A stretch of 64,000 bases of DNA, from the NCBI GenBank assembly GCA_020064725.1, contig JAGTWJ010000017.1:310001-374000 (forward strand), written 5' to 3'. The first letter of the stretch is position 1, and every line of letters begins with the position of its first letter. The DNA comes from Drechslerella dactyloides. Lineage: Eukaryota > Ascomycota > Orbiliomycetes > Orbiliales > Orbiliaceae. Below are positions 22,386 to 32,185 of the stretch, one piece after another. The position numbers were made by a program, and so were the translations under genes. Under the pieces are notes generated by a model that worked only from the letters and a program-made list of their open reading frames with translations, was not told where the DNA came from and did not search any database.

Positions 22386-23748
22386 GGTGCGAGAGACGAA
22401 GTGCTGGACAAACTAAACTTCGTTGTAAAGCAAAGAGAATTCTGGTCCAGGGGTGGATAGTCGTCGCTTCCTGGAGAACTTTGAATGGTGACAGTTATCA
22501 AAGTGCCAAAGATGGAAGAGGTAAGATTGGTGGCTCTGGTAAAGGCTGTGGGGTGTGAGTTTAAAAGTTTGTGAAATAAATTATCGCGACGTGTCTTCAA
22601 GTGATAGAAGCCAGAATGTGAGGTTTTGGAAGAGCTGTGAGAGAGAAGCTGTGTAAACAGCTCACGAACGAAGAAAGTGCGCTTGGAGTGAATCAGTCCC
22701 ACAATGAAAATCAACCGTGGATGATGAGAGAGTATGAGAGGCAGCACGCGGCAGCCAAGGGTGAGGCGGATGACGCCTTGACTTTGCGAGCATATGTTGA
22801 TGTCGTGAGATGTGACGATTATGATCTTATCGTATAACGATATGTTCACAATTCTCGTGGATAGTATGTTCTGTGCATATTTTGAATAAAAATGTGTAAT
22901 ATTTGTCAGCTCATATGTATTTTTTGAAGGTGTATGTTGAAGGTCCGGTCTCTGGCAGCTCTGCCGTGGGGAAGAATGGGGGTTTACATACAGAGCCACT
23001 GGACGCTGAGATCAATCTTCAAATCAATATTGAATGACTCACGGGCATTGCTGATATCACTCGCGCTTCTAAAAAATGGAAATATCTTTCCGGTGATTTC
23101 TAAATGCTCGGCAGCTAGCAGCTCATTTTTTGGAATATCTCCCAAGTGTGTTGATACAGGATACAAATCACTGGTGACAAGTCCAGGTTTACTATGAACA
23201 CTTTGTGATGCATTATTTTAATCGATGACAACTATAGTACTACCTACTTGTACCCAGCCTTGATATCAGAAATCCTAGAGATAAAGCTTGCTTGATATAT
23301 TTTTATCTCGCGAGCTATACTGCCGTACGCGTACTTTACGCGGCGAAGCCAGTGCCGTAGATATGTCCTTATTATCATGCGAATATGTATAGTATCATTT
23401 ATTCTTCGATGGTGCAAGGCCCCAAGCTCAACTCGAGCTCGCTCGTGTACAAAAACATTCGCGGGCAGGCTTTGTGTGACGAATGAACACCGTATCACGT
23501 TCAATATTTGCAGAGCCAGTATAACACTTACGCTCTCGATGTCAGCGCTTACGAAACACCTATGTTTGAATTTTATTTCAATTTCTTTTGTGTGCGGTCA
23601 TAAAATTACGAGCTCGCGCGAAACGCCACGAGGGCGGCAATCGAGCACATTTGCCATGCTGTTGCATCTTGCACCCTCGTGCGTTGCACAACGTCAACCT
23701 TCACCAGACCTCCTGCCACCAAACATCTCCACAACCACTTTCTCCTCA
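22386..23748. other. Intergenic stretch with an orphan coding-like fragment
   Basis: Lies between the divergent caspase-like and TYW2 genes. The minus strand at 22984-23200 is open and strongly protein-like (for example HLGDIPKNELLAAEHLEI). A possible upstream exon ends at 23248 (donor GTAGGT), reaching back into the frame 23249-23504. I cannot connect it to a complete gene. The remainder holds nothing I can name. Confidence 0.4.
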
Positions 23749-25011
23749 ATGCAAGACGCCACCGATGGTCACCATCCCTCCGATGACGCCAACGACGCCC
23801 CCATCCACCCTCGCACCCGAAAGCCACCAAAGCATGCACACTGCTACATCACCGCCCTCACCGCCTTTCTCGCCTCCCACCCGCCCAGCACCAACATACC
23901 AATAAATATACCCACAAAACTACGATACGACATCTACGGACCGCTCCTTCTCCTCCCCGCGACATCACCTTTAACGCTACCACCATGGAATACCTACCTC
24001 GCATCCCTCCCACCCGACGTGCGGGAAGAATTCTACGGTGTACTTGCGGGTGCGTTTTCGGTTACACATGTAGCCATCAACGCGCCGATATCAACGGACG
24101 CCTCACTCGAGAATCGCAACGCCATCCGCGCACCGCGGATAACACCCCTCCACGGCGATTTCGGCGATACCATTACTTCGGAATCTCAGGACGGTAGCAA
24201 AGTGGATAGTAGAGCGTTTGATGCTGCATTCTGGGCGAGCGTCGTGCAGCATGGGGTTTACCAAACGTGGGCGCCGCTACATACCATGTTTTCCCGGGGC
24301 AACATTTCCGAAAAATCGCGAATCCACACTCTCGCCTCCCACTTCTCGCGCTCCCATAACGGCCGGGAGAGGGAGGGGAGGAGAGTGGCGGCGGTGGATT
24401 TGTATGTTGGGATAGGGTATTTTGCGTTCAGTTATTTGAAGGCGGGTGTCCCCGTTGTATTCGGGTGGGATATAAACCCGTGGAGCATCGAAGGCTGCCG
24501 ACGCGGCGCGCTCGCGAATAAATGGCCCGTCGCCGTCACTTCCACCTCCACTCCCACTTCCACTTCCACTGCCATACCAGATACAAATACAACTACAGAT
24601 ATAGATACGGACACGCGGCTGTTCGTATACCGTGAGAGCAACGAGCATGCACCCTCGCGACTAGCGAATATAAAGCGTCGCATGACAGCCACCGGACGCA
24701 AATGGTACCATGTACGGCATGTCAACCTCGGTTTGCTACCGAGTAGTGCAGCGTCATACGAGCTTGCCGTGGCGGTACTAGCGCTGAACGATACGGACGA
24801 GGAAGCGTTCGTTCATGTTCACGAGAATGTCGCGACGGCGGATGTGGACGGTTTGAAAGAGGGGATCGTGGGGAAGTTTCAGGCGTTGGTTGTGGGGAAG
24901 GGGTTGAAGAGGGGGGTGGAGTGTGTGCATGTTGAGTATGTTAAGAGCTGGGCGCCGGGGGTATGGCACTGCGTGTTCGACATTCGCGTGTTCCCGAAGA
25001 TGCGTGACTGA
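23749..25011 (+). CDS. trm12: tRNA wybutosine-synthesizing protein 2 (aminocarboxypropyltransferase)
   Basis: TYW2/Trm12 transfers the aminocarboxypropyl group of S-adenosylmethionine to 4-demethylwyosine at position 37 of tRNA-Phe, one step in making wybutosine. This single-exon gene gives 420 aa. Family blocks include YQTWAPLHTMFSRGNISEKS and the SAM-binding motif AVDLYVGIGYFAFSYLKAG, then GWDINPWSIEGCRRGA. A low-complexity Ser/Thr/Pro insert (TSTSTPTSTST), encoded by a trinucleotide-like repeat at about 24539-24620, interrupts the catalytic domain. I chose ATG at 23749, because upstream in-frame sequence lacks family character and the CT-rich stretch before it looks like leader. Confidence 0.88.
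   Translation: MQDATDGHHPSDDANDAPIHPRTRKPPKHAHCYITALTAFLASHPPSTNIPINIPTKLRYDIYGPLLLLPATSPLTLPPWNTYLASLPPDVREEFYGVLAGAFSVTHVAINAPISTDASLENRNAIRAPRITPLHGDFGDTITSESQDGSKVDSRAFDAAFWASVVQHGVYQTWAPLHTMFSRGNISEKSRIHTLASHFSRSHNGREREGRRVAAVDLYVGIGYFAFSYLKAGVPVVFGWDINPWSIEGCRRGALANKWPVAVTSTSTPTSTSTAIPDTNTTTDIDTDTRLFVYRESNEHAPSRLANIKRRMTATGRKWYHVRHVNLGLLPSSAASYELAVAVLALNDTDEEAFVHVHENVATADVDGLKEGIVGKFQALVVGKGLKRGVECVHVEYVKSWAPGVWHCVFDIRVFPKMRD
24539..24620 (+). repeat. Ser/Thr-coding microsatellite inside TYW2
   Basis: Repeats of cactTCCACn-like units followed by GATACn-like units encode a Ser/Thr/Pro then Thr/Asp-rich run inside the TYW2 catalytic domain. Repeat slippage in frame is the likely origin. 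Confidence 0.6.
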
Positions 25012-25530
25012 TCGAGTTACTATACTGGATGTATCAGGAAATGGGAGGTACGGTGGGTGGGACACGAATGGTATCGTACACGGTATGGTGATGGTTGGAC
25101 CGGAGGTGGAATGCGATGGATAAAGGGACGCAATTGAGATAGTATACATGAAGCGTAATCGTCACATAACATACATACACACATACGACATCGATCGATC
25201 AACCGCTGGAACGCGAATCTATGCACAAGACAGAGAGCGAGATATCGGAAAATGCACATGAGCAAAAGGAATCTATTGATGCCAATGAAATCGAGATAAG
25301 TATTTACTTTCAAATAAAAAAGTCAAGTGGCGCGGTCACCCTCCGAAATGCGCCCAGACGCTCTGCTGCGCGAGCGCCCGCGCCCGAGCCCGCTCCTCGC
25401 GCTTCCGCCGCGTCTGCCGCGAGGTGGGCGTTGGTTTGATTTGCGGCGGGCGGGGCTGCGCGATGCGGACGGCCAGGCGCGGGGCGAGGGGTGAGGCGGC
25501 GGCATTCCTGCGCGGGGCCGTCGCGAACTG
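25012..25530. other. Convergent intergenic stretch
   Basis: About 0.5 kb between the converging TYW2 and SSP120-like genes. The right part is GC-rich, with open frames that are shadows of the end of the SSP120-like gene. No separate gene is seen. Confidence 0.5.
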
Positions 25531-26306
25531 CTAGCGGCGCGCGGGGCGCTGGATGCGGAACTTGACGGGGATGTTGTTCTCGATGATCTTGAGGTGGGCT
25601 TCGTGGTCCCATCGTTCCTGCTGTTCGTGGTCCTCGTCGTGCTATCCCAACAATTCCATCAGCACTTACATTTATACTACGTAAAATGGGGGAATGGGGC
25701 TAACCTTCTTGAAATGGGCAATGTCCTCGGGATGGTTCAAGTCCTCCTCGTTCACGTCGCCGTCGCCGCCGTGATATTTCTCGAAATGGTGAATCTCATA
25801 CTCGTACTCGTCGTCGCCGTGATGGCCCGTGCCCAGTCCGAAATCGGGCAACCGGGCGCCGCTGTGCCAGGCGGTCTCGAACTCCTCCTTTGTGACGGCG
25901 CCGTCGTGATCGAGGTCCATGAGGTCGAAGACCTTGCTGACAATCTCCTCGCGTTTCGCGTGGGGGATCTCGGTGGCCTCGTGGCCTGTCTCGTCGTAGG
26001 CGTAGCCGGAGAGCGGGTTGATGCCGTAGGTGCGCAGGATCTCGTCGTGGGTCCAGGTTTGCGAGTGGTCAAAGTCGTGCAGGGTGAAGAAGGAGGCCGG
26101 GTCAAAGTCGTCGAAGTGGTGCTCCACTGTCATTAAACTAGTATGTCAGCGGGAGTGAAGCGGTTGCAGTCATTGGAGGGAGAGATCGCACCGAGCATGT
26201 GGCGGGAGGCCCAGTCGAGGTTTTCGCCCTCGGAGCGGTGAGGGGCGGATCCGTGCGCGAGGACCGATGCCGCGGAGGCCAGCGCCGAGAGCACGGCGGC
26301 GCGCAT
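25531..26306 (-). CDS. ssp120: Secreted EF-hand protein, SSP120/nucleobindin-like
   Basis: Calcium-binding protein of the early secretory pathway; yeast Ssp120 is linked to ER cargo receptors. Three exons, 26192-26306, 25705-26126 and 25531-25641, give 215 aa; introns are 65 and 63 nt. A signal peptide (MRAAVLSALASAASVLAHG) comes first. Two EF-hands follow: a loop in LHDFDHSQTWTHDE (near residue 52) and DLMDLDHDGAVTKEEF (near residue 100). The family block LPDFGLGTGHHGDDEYEYE precedes the C-terminal charged helix and ends in NNIPVKFR. The start at 26306 is chosen because the signal peptide begins there; a longer frame to 26348 adds non-signal sequence. Confidence 0.9.
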
Positions 26307-27011
26307 TGCGAACGAGCTGATCCGCCTGGGATATTCTATCAAAGTCAATCAAATCCGCCGACGAGAAGAACAGATGCAATGGTCCAGAAGATAGATGAAT
26401 GAATGATTGAGTGGTCGAATGGAAGAAGCTGAGAAGGGTGAGATTGAGATGCTAGGTGTCAGTGGTCCAGGGGCGTCGCGGCGCTTCCAGGATGCAAGAT
26501 GTCTCACCCGTCGCCAGAATTCGAATTCCGCCACAGAGTACAAGGAGAGTGGAGAACACTCTGTTACGATGGCCGACGATGTCAGCCAATCGAGCGGGCC
26601 GGGGGCGATGCCTTCCCGCTGCAGCTCGCCCGAAGCGGGCAGTTAATCCGGCGACGTTGACAGCTGACAGCTCCACATTCGCATTCGCATTCCTCGCATT
26701 CCGATCGATGCATATAATATATTCAGTCCGTATCGCGATCGCGGCGACATAACAGCCAGTCTCGCGCTCACAAATACTTAATGCTGGAATGGTCTCGAGG
26801 TCATACACGACGAGTGGCAATGTGGTCGCCTTCGACGTCAATTGCAACCAACAACGCAATTGAATTTGAATTAATTGCAATTGTATCATGAATCGAACCC
26901 CAACAATTGAAATATTTGAACAGACGCTGAATTATCCTCCTGAACGATTGATATAGTATCTGGTCTGTACTGTATATAGATCTTTCTTTCGTCCAATAAA
27001 AAGAAATTGTT
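26307..27011. other. Intergenic stretch, nothing recognised
   Basis: 0.7 kb between two minus-strand genes. It contains a short CATTCG repeat near 26670-26700. No gene is recognised. Confidence 0.5.
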
Positions 27012-27454
27012 TCATGCATTTTCAAACTCTTCGTCCCACCCGCTCTCCAACCCCGCCGGCGGCCAAAACTTGCACTCCCAGTCCGAATCGCGGTCAACGT
27101 ATTCATTGTTACGATCATCCTTCCTCCCCAACGACAGCCGCTGCTTGAGACGCTGCCGTAAGCTATTCTTCTTCTTAAGCTCCTTCTCGCACTCTGAATT
27201 ACCATATCAACCAAATCAGCCAGCCATTCCAAGCATACACCGTATATATATGATATTGATTAGTTTATTCACGAACCTCTGCATAGACCTTTGATGTTTG
27301 TGGTACTCCCCACGCCGAAGGGACACTGTCCCTGCCTCAGCGTCCGATGCACGCCTCGCGGGGCGTCGTCTGGGATGGCGCAATGTTGCGTTTTCGCGGC
27401 GTCGAGTTGCATGTTGGTGCACGTCGTGCAGTGGAGGTAGACTATCTCGCACAT
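27012..27454 (-). CDS. Small Cys-containing protein of unknown function
   Basis: Not recognised. Two exons, 27277-27454 and 27012-27193, with an 83-nt intron (GTTCGT...TTCAG) give 119 aa. The N-terminal half has cysteines in LHCTTCTNMQ, HCAIP and QCPFG that could bind zinc. The second exon is a charged helix (ECEKELKKKNSLRQRLKQRL), then an acidic tail with DWECKFWPPAG. Frame and splice signals agree and the composition is protein-like. No homolog is known to me. One copy of the dispersed near-palindrome lies 42 bp upstream of its start. Confidence 0.6.
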
Positions 27455-27495
27455 TTTCGCACTCTATAGTGTTATAGATTTACGTTTATACGGCA

Positions 27496-27511
27496 GTCCG
27501 GTTTATGAGAC
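27496..27511 (+). repeat. Dispersed near-palindrome, copy 1
   Basis: Sequence gtccggtttatgagac. The extended flank (tacggcag before it, aag after it) is shared with the copy at 52284. Confidence 0.5.
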
Positions 27512-28257
27512 AAGTCAATGGTTGATAGCTGAGTATATGGTCTTCTTCGAATTTCTGGTCTAGGATGCAGAGAAGGTTACTGGTACTTTGATGGCTATTG
27601 GGCTTGTTGGTGATAGTGTATTCTGTGATCATGGCGATATTAACGTCTGATAGCAGGCTTTATATACACGATTTATACCTACAGGTCTTGAGGTTGACTG
27701 ATATTAGCATATCGTCAATTCGTGAGTTCACCGACGCTCGTGAATTCGGGGTATCGCGATCACGATATTCAAACTCATGGCGTCGGTATATTAACCCGCG
27801 CGTATATTTGTAGAATACTCGTTCTCGCGCCGGATAATATATGGGACACCTACATGTAGACAACCTTGTCGACATGCTCGGGCGTAGATGAGTTTAATTG
27901 TGTCATGTCGAGGTTGCACATTTCCTTGAACTCGCCATGCTGCTCGGTGTCGGCACTGTGCATGTTGGTCTACGGTCTAGTCTCGGATTAGAATATTCTG
28001 AAGATATAAATCCGATGCCTCGGTGCAAGTTTGGACTATCTAGGCATCTATCCGTACCGTGTATTCCCCAAGAGTCTGTATCTCTATTGATATGTAAATC
28101 TTGAGTCCAAACGATGCGTACGTATCTCGAGTGGTTCTGCATGTATACAGCTCTAGAGCTCTAGATCTGAGCGCATATTCATGATATTCAGAACTATTCA
28201 TGTATTCGTCCGGCCGACTCCAAGTTAGAATTTTTGTTGAATAGCCGTCTCTACATT

Positions 28258-28273
28258 GTCTCGCAAGCCAGAC
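28258..28273 (-). repeat. Dispersed near-palindrome, copy 2
   Basis: Plus-strand sequence gtctcgcaagccagac; its reverse complement, GTCTGGCTTGCGAGAC, fits the consensus GTCTGGYTTRYGAGAC exactly. Confidence 0.5.
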
Positions 28274-28478
28274 GCCTTTCTCTACCTATAATAACCTGGC
28301 ATGTTTTTAAATACTCGTTCGATATTATCTATTGTATATTCCCTCGAGTGGTGCTGAATCCTACGATATAGGCGTCGTTTAAATGCGCCGTGTTGTCGCC
28401 ACATTTACTCGATGAGTCTTCGCCCTCGCAACATCAATCACCGCATCCGCGAAACCTCAACCACAACCACCCGCAACC

Positions 28479-28842
28479 ATGATCGAAGTAACCTGGTACG
28501 CCTCTCCCCTCCTCCCTCACCCCTCCCCTCCTTCCCTTGAGTATACGTCCAGCTAACAGAGACGTCCAGCAACGACCGCCTGGGCAAGAAGGTCCGCGTC
28601 AAGTGCGAACCGGACGACACCGTCGGTGACTTCAAGAAGCTGCTGGCCGCGCAGATCGGGACGGCGCCGGAGAAGATCGTGCTGAAGAAGTGGTATACGA
28701 CGTTCAAGGACCACATTACGCTCGCCGACTACGAGATTGGCAACGGGAGTTCCCTTGAGCTGTGAGTTCTGCTTATACTGTGTTTGGCGGGGTATACTGG
28801 CGGGGTGATGCTGATGCGTTTGAATGCAGGTACTACAGCTAG
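28479..28842 (+). CDS. hub1: Ubiquitin-like modifier HUB1 (UBL5)
   Basis: HUB1 is a ubiquitin-like protein that binds the spliceosomal protein Snu66 without covalent attachment and alters alternative splice-site choice. Three exons, 28479-28495, 28570-28761 and 28830-28842, give 73 aa, exactly the family length. Introns are 74 and 68 nt. Key blocks are CNDRLGKKVRVKC and KIVLKKWYTTFKDHITLADYEI. The protein ends YYS: the family double Tyr is present and there is no ubiquitin-type Gly-Gly tail. The coding ends are tiny (17 nt first, 13 nt last), so plain ORF finding misses them. It opens the RNA-processing gene block. Confidence 0.95.
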
Positions 28843-29396
28843 TTCGATAGATTCTTTCAACGGAGCGAGATGGAGGACGGGATAATCTAGAGTCAAGGCT
28901 GGAGATAGCTGAAGGTCGGGCGTGTAGTTTGCTTGTCATGCTATAGATGGCGAATTTGGAGTTTTGCTAGTACTGTCCATCGAATCGAATATACCCTCCA
29001 ATACATTCACACCCTCTATAGGTACAGAATCTAGTAGACCTCGTAAAGTAACTTAAGAACCTCGTATAATTGATACAGGGCGGCAACGTGATCGTGCAGC
29101 TGACGTACCCGCGTACGCACTCGCCCCATCGCAGCTGTGACGTACCCTCCATCCATCCATCCATCTATCCATCTGCTTTGCATGTCGTACGCATGCGCCA
29201 AGCTTCTCCACACCTGCAGCTTGCTCGAGCATACTTATGCTCTGCGTCCCTCCGCCAGCCAGCCAGCCCCTCCAGCCTCACCAATTACCTACTTACTCAC
29301 TTACGCATTCGCATCTCCAATAGCTTCGCGTTCGCGATCGCGGTTACCTGATCACACTCTTCATTGCAATCATCGCCCGACGGTACTGTAGCTACG
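28843..29396. other. Intergenic stretch with a CCAT microsatellite
   Basis: About 0.55 kb. A (CCAT)n run lies near 29148-29175. It is promoter and leader region for the TVP15-like gene. No other gene is seen. Confidence 0.5.
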
Positions 29397-30195
29397 ATGG
29401 ATCCCGCTCTGCTCAACCAGCCGTTGTACGTGGCACTGTCTCCTCCATCGCATCGTCTGTGATTGAATAACGTATTGCACGTCGCAGTCGCTGATGCCAT
29501 CTCTAGTCGGCTGGTGAATCTGGCCGCCGCCGTCCTCATGATCATCGGAGGTCCGTTCGCCTAATTACACCGATACGTATACAACCCGCCGGGAAATGAA
29601 TCTGGCTAGCTGACGATATATGACGGCTGTGATGGCCGGCGCGATGGATGGATATAGGCGTCGCACAGTTTGGGGATATAACGCCGCAGCATGTCATTCT
29701 GTCCATATACCTCTTCGCCTTCGGACTGTGTACGTCCCCTCTCCCCCTCCTTCCTACAGTTCCACCTCGCAGTATAATTGAGCTAACGACGGCACATGCA
29801 CAGCTACGGCGTTCCTTGGTATGTTCGGTACATCCGGTCTACGGTCTACGGCATTATACTAACGGTTCCGCAGAATTCAGGGCCCTGCCGCTGGTCTACC
29901 GCTACGCCAGCTTCATGTTCTCCTTCATCGGCCGCGGCGCCTGTACGTCCCCACATCTTACTACTATTTAAAATATCCAACGAGTACTTTGCTAATACGA
30001 ATGGTGTGTGGTGAAGTCTACCTGCTCATCGGGACGGTACTGTACCACAAGTCGGCGTGGAGCTGGGTGCCCGGCGCGATCGTTGGCATCTTCGGCATCG
30101 GGTATGCCGCGCTCGAGTTCGTGCCGTCGATAGAGCCGCCCGAGAACATGCGCGACCCGGACAGCGGGTACGACGGGCTCGGCGAGGGTGTCTGA
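29397..30195 (+). CDS. tvp15: TVP15-like / COPI-associated Golgi membrane protein
   Basis: Small Golgi membrane protein of the COPI-associated family that travels with late-Golgi (Tlg2) vesicles; the molecular role is poorly known. Six exons: 29397-29425, 29507-29550, 29658-29729, 29804-29818, 29874-29942 and 30017-30195, giving 135 aa. Exon 4 is a 15-nt microexon, and splice sites and phases agree throughout. Four membrane segments are visible: LVNLAAAVLMIIGG, ILSIYLFAFGL, ASFMFSFIGRGAFYLLIGTV and GAIVGIFGIGYAALEFV. The core RYASFMFSFIGRG is characteristic. The cytosolic tail ends DGLGEGV. Confidence 0.85.
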
Positions 30196-30465
30196 TCATT
30201 TAACGACGGGCGTGGAAACGTGACGACGGAGGAAGGGATGGGATGGATTGGCGGAGGGGGATGGTGTAGCGAGCGGTGCTGTATTGTAGCGGTGGCTGAT
30301 ATGATATGCTCTTAATCTCTCTGCGTCTGGACTTCCCGAGTATTTGTAACTGCTGTGTTGAACGCGTCTTCCTTCAACCTCAACCTCACCCCACGCCATC
30401 GCCAACTTCACCACCGCTATCGCCCATGTATACGGCAGCCGCCCACCCTCCGTAACTTCACCACG

Positions 30466-32007
30466 ATGGCCCTCCCCGGCCTCGACCTCACCGGCCCAAC
30501 TGTCTGTCTGTACCACCCTCTCCACCCGCCTTCTTCCCCGCTAATATAATACTATCATCGCTCGCAGGACACCGCCACGACCTCCTTCACCCGCGAACTC
30601 AAGCCGCACCATGAATTCCGCTTCGAAGTCGCCGCGAACGCGACGACGACCGTCCGACTGACCTCCGGCACCGCCGAGCTCTTCGGCACGGAACTGTCAA
30701 AGGGACTGCCGTACACTTTCACCTGCGCGAAACCCGCCATCTTCAGCTACACCGGCTGCACCCTCGCCGTCGACGGCGCCCCGCTGTCCGAGTACGTGTC
30801 CGACGAAACGCCCATGTCCACATACCTCAACCTGCACATCGCTCTGGAAAAGTCCCGCGTCGCGGCAGCGGACTGTCCGCCGACGACGGACGGCGCGCAG
30901 GGTCCACGCATACTCCTCATCGGACCGGCCGACGTGGGCAAGACTACGCTGTGCAAAATATTGGCCGGGTACGCGATACGACAGGGCCGCAAACCCATGG
31001 TCGTGAATCTGGACGCCGGCGCCGAGGGCATGTTGAGTCTACCCGGCACGATCAGCGCGGCGAGTTTCGGCAGCGTGATGGACGTGGAGGACGGGTTCGG
31101 TAGCAGTCCCATGAGCGCGCCGAGCGCCATCCCCGTCAAGCTGCCGCTGGTGTACTATTACGGTCTCGAGACGCCGGAGGCCGGCGTCAAGCGGTACAAG
31201 AAGCTCGTCACCCGCATGGGCGTCGCCGTCAACAGCCGCCTCGAGGACGACATTGAATGTACCCCTCCCTCCCCTCTCTCCCACCATACCCCCATACCAC
31301 CTATCTCTACGTGCAGACTAACGAAAGGACGAGCAGCGAAGAATACGGGTCTGATAATTGACGCGCCGAGTCTGGACCAGACCTCCGGCGACCTGATCTC
31401 CTACATCGTCGCCGAGTTCTCCGTAACCGCAATCGCAGTCCTCGGCTCCGAACGCCTGTACAACGCCACCCTCAAATCCTTCGCCGCAACACCCACCGTC
31501 AGCGTGCTCAAACTCCCAAACTCCTCCGGCGTCGTCGACCGCGAAGCCTCGTTCAAGCGTTCCTGCCGCGACGCCGCCGTCAAACGGTATTTCTTCGGCG
31601 ACGCAAAATGCACGTTGAGCCCCTACACCGTCAGCATCGACGTCGACGCTGGCCACGCGCTGTGGGAAGTGCTAGATTCATCCGGCGGGGAGACGCGCAC
31701 GAACACGAGCTTCCTCCCCATCGGCGAGGACGAGCGGACGCTGTCGGAAGGTGAAGAGGTGGTGCGCCGCGTGGACGCCACGGATCTGGACAGTCGGTTT
31801 GAGAACACCGTGCTGGCGGTCCTGCAGGTCGACGCGAAGGACGCTGCGGCGAAGGATGTCGGGGAGAGTGCGGTTATGGGGTTCGTCTACGTGCAGGAAG
31901 TGGATGAGAAGGCGCGGCGGATGAAGGTTTTGAGCCCCGTGCCGGGCCGGGTGCCGCCCAAGGCGCTGCTGGCGGGCAAGTGGCCCGAGGGACTATTCCT
32001 AACGTAA
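30466..32007 (+). CDS. clp1: mRNA cleavage factor CLP1 (polynucleotide-kinase fold)
   Basis: Clp1 is a subunit of cleavage factor IA and works with Pcf11 in mRNA 3' end formation. Three exons, 30466-30501, 30568-31258 and 31337-32007, give 465 aa. Introns are 66 and 78 nt. The N-terminal beta domain has HHEFRFEVAANATTTVRL. The P-loop GPADVGKTT (about residues 131-139) and NLDAGAEG follow, then GLIIDAPSLDQTSGDL and the C-terminal domain with RVPPKALLAGKWPEG. The second intron (GTACCC...CTAAC...GCAG) is a multiple of three and contains no stop, so retention would insert 26 residues. It is 178 bp from the convergent DBR1 gene. Confidence 0.93.
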
Positions 32008-32185
32008 TCCACACTGTATTTAGGTATATATAACCAGTCTAGCCATATACATCTATTACGGGAGAGATATAATCCATAAGTCTATTGAATAGATAAAATA
32101 CACTTCATGGCCGAGTGGTCGTATCCTATATACCTACGAAGCGGCGAGTCTTAGTATAGTAGTTAGTTGGTGATATGCAGATTGG

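Larger units (their letters stand above)
27455..28478. other. Intergenic stretch with two copies of the dispersed near-palindrome
   Basis: About 1 kb, AT-rich, between the small Cys protein and HUB1. It holds near-palindrome copies at 27496-27511 and 28258-28273. No gene is recognised. Confidence 0.5.

Noticed and set aside
22340..22999. 219-codon minus-strand frame upstream of the caspase-like gene
   Set aside because: Starts without a good context, overlaps the caspase-like start in another frame, and most of it reads as AT-rich leader sequence.
23377..23748. N-terminal extension of TYW2 to an ATG at 23377
   Set aside because: Sequence before 23749 lacks family similarity and includes the CT-rich leader; the minus strand looks more coding-like there.
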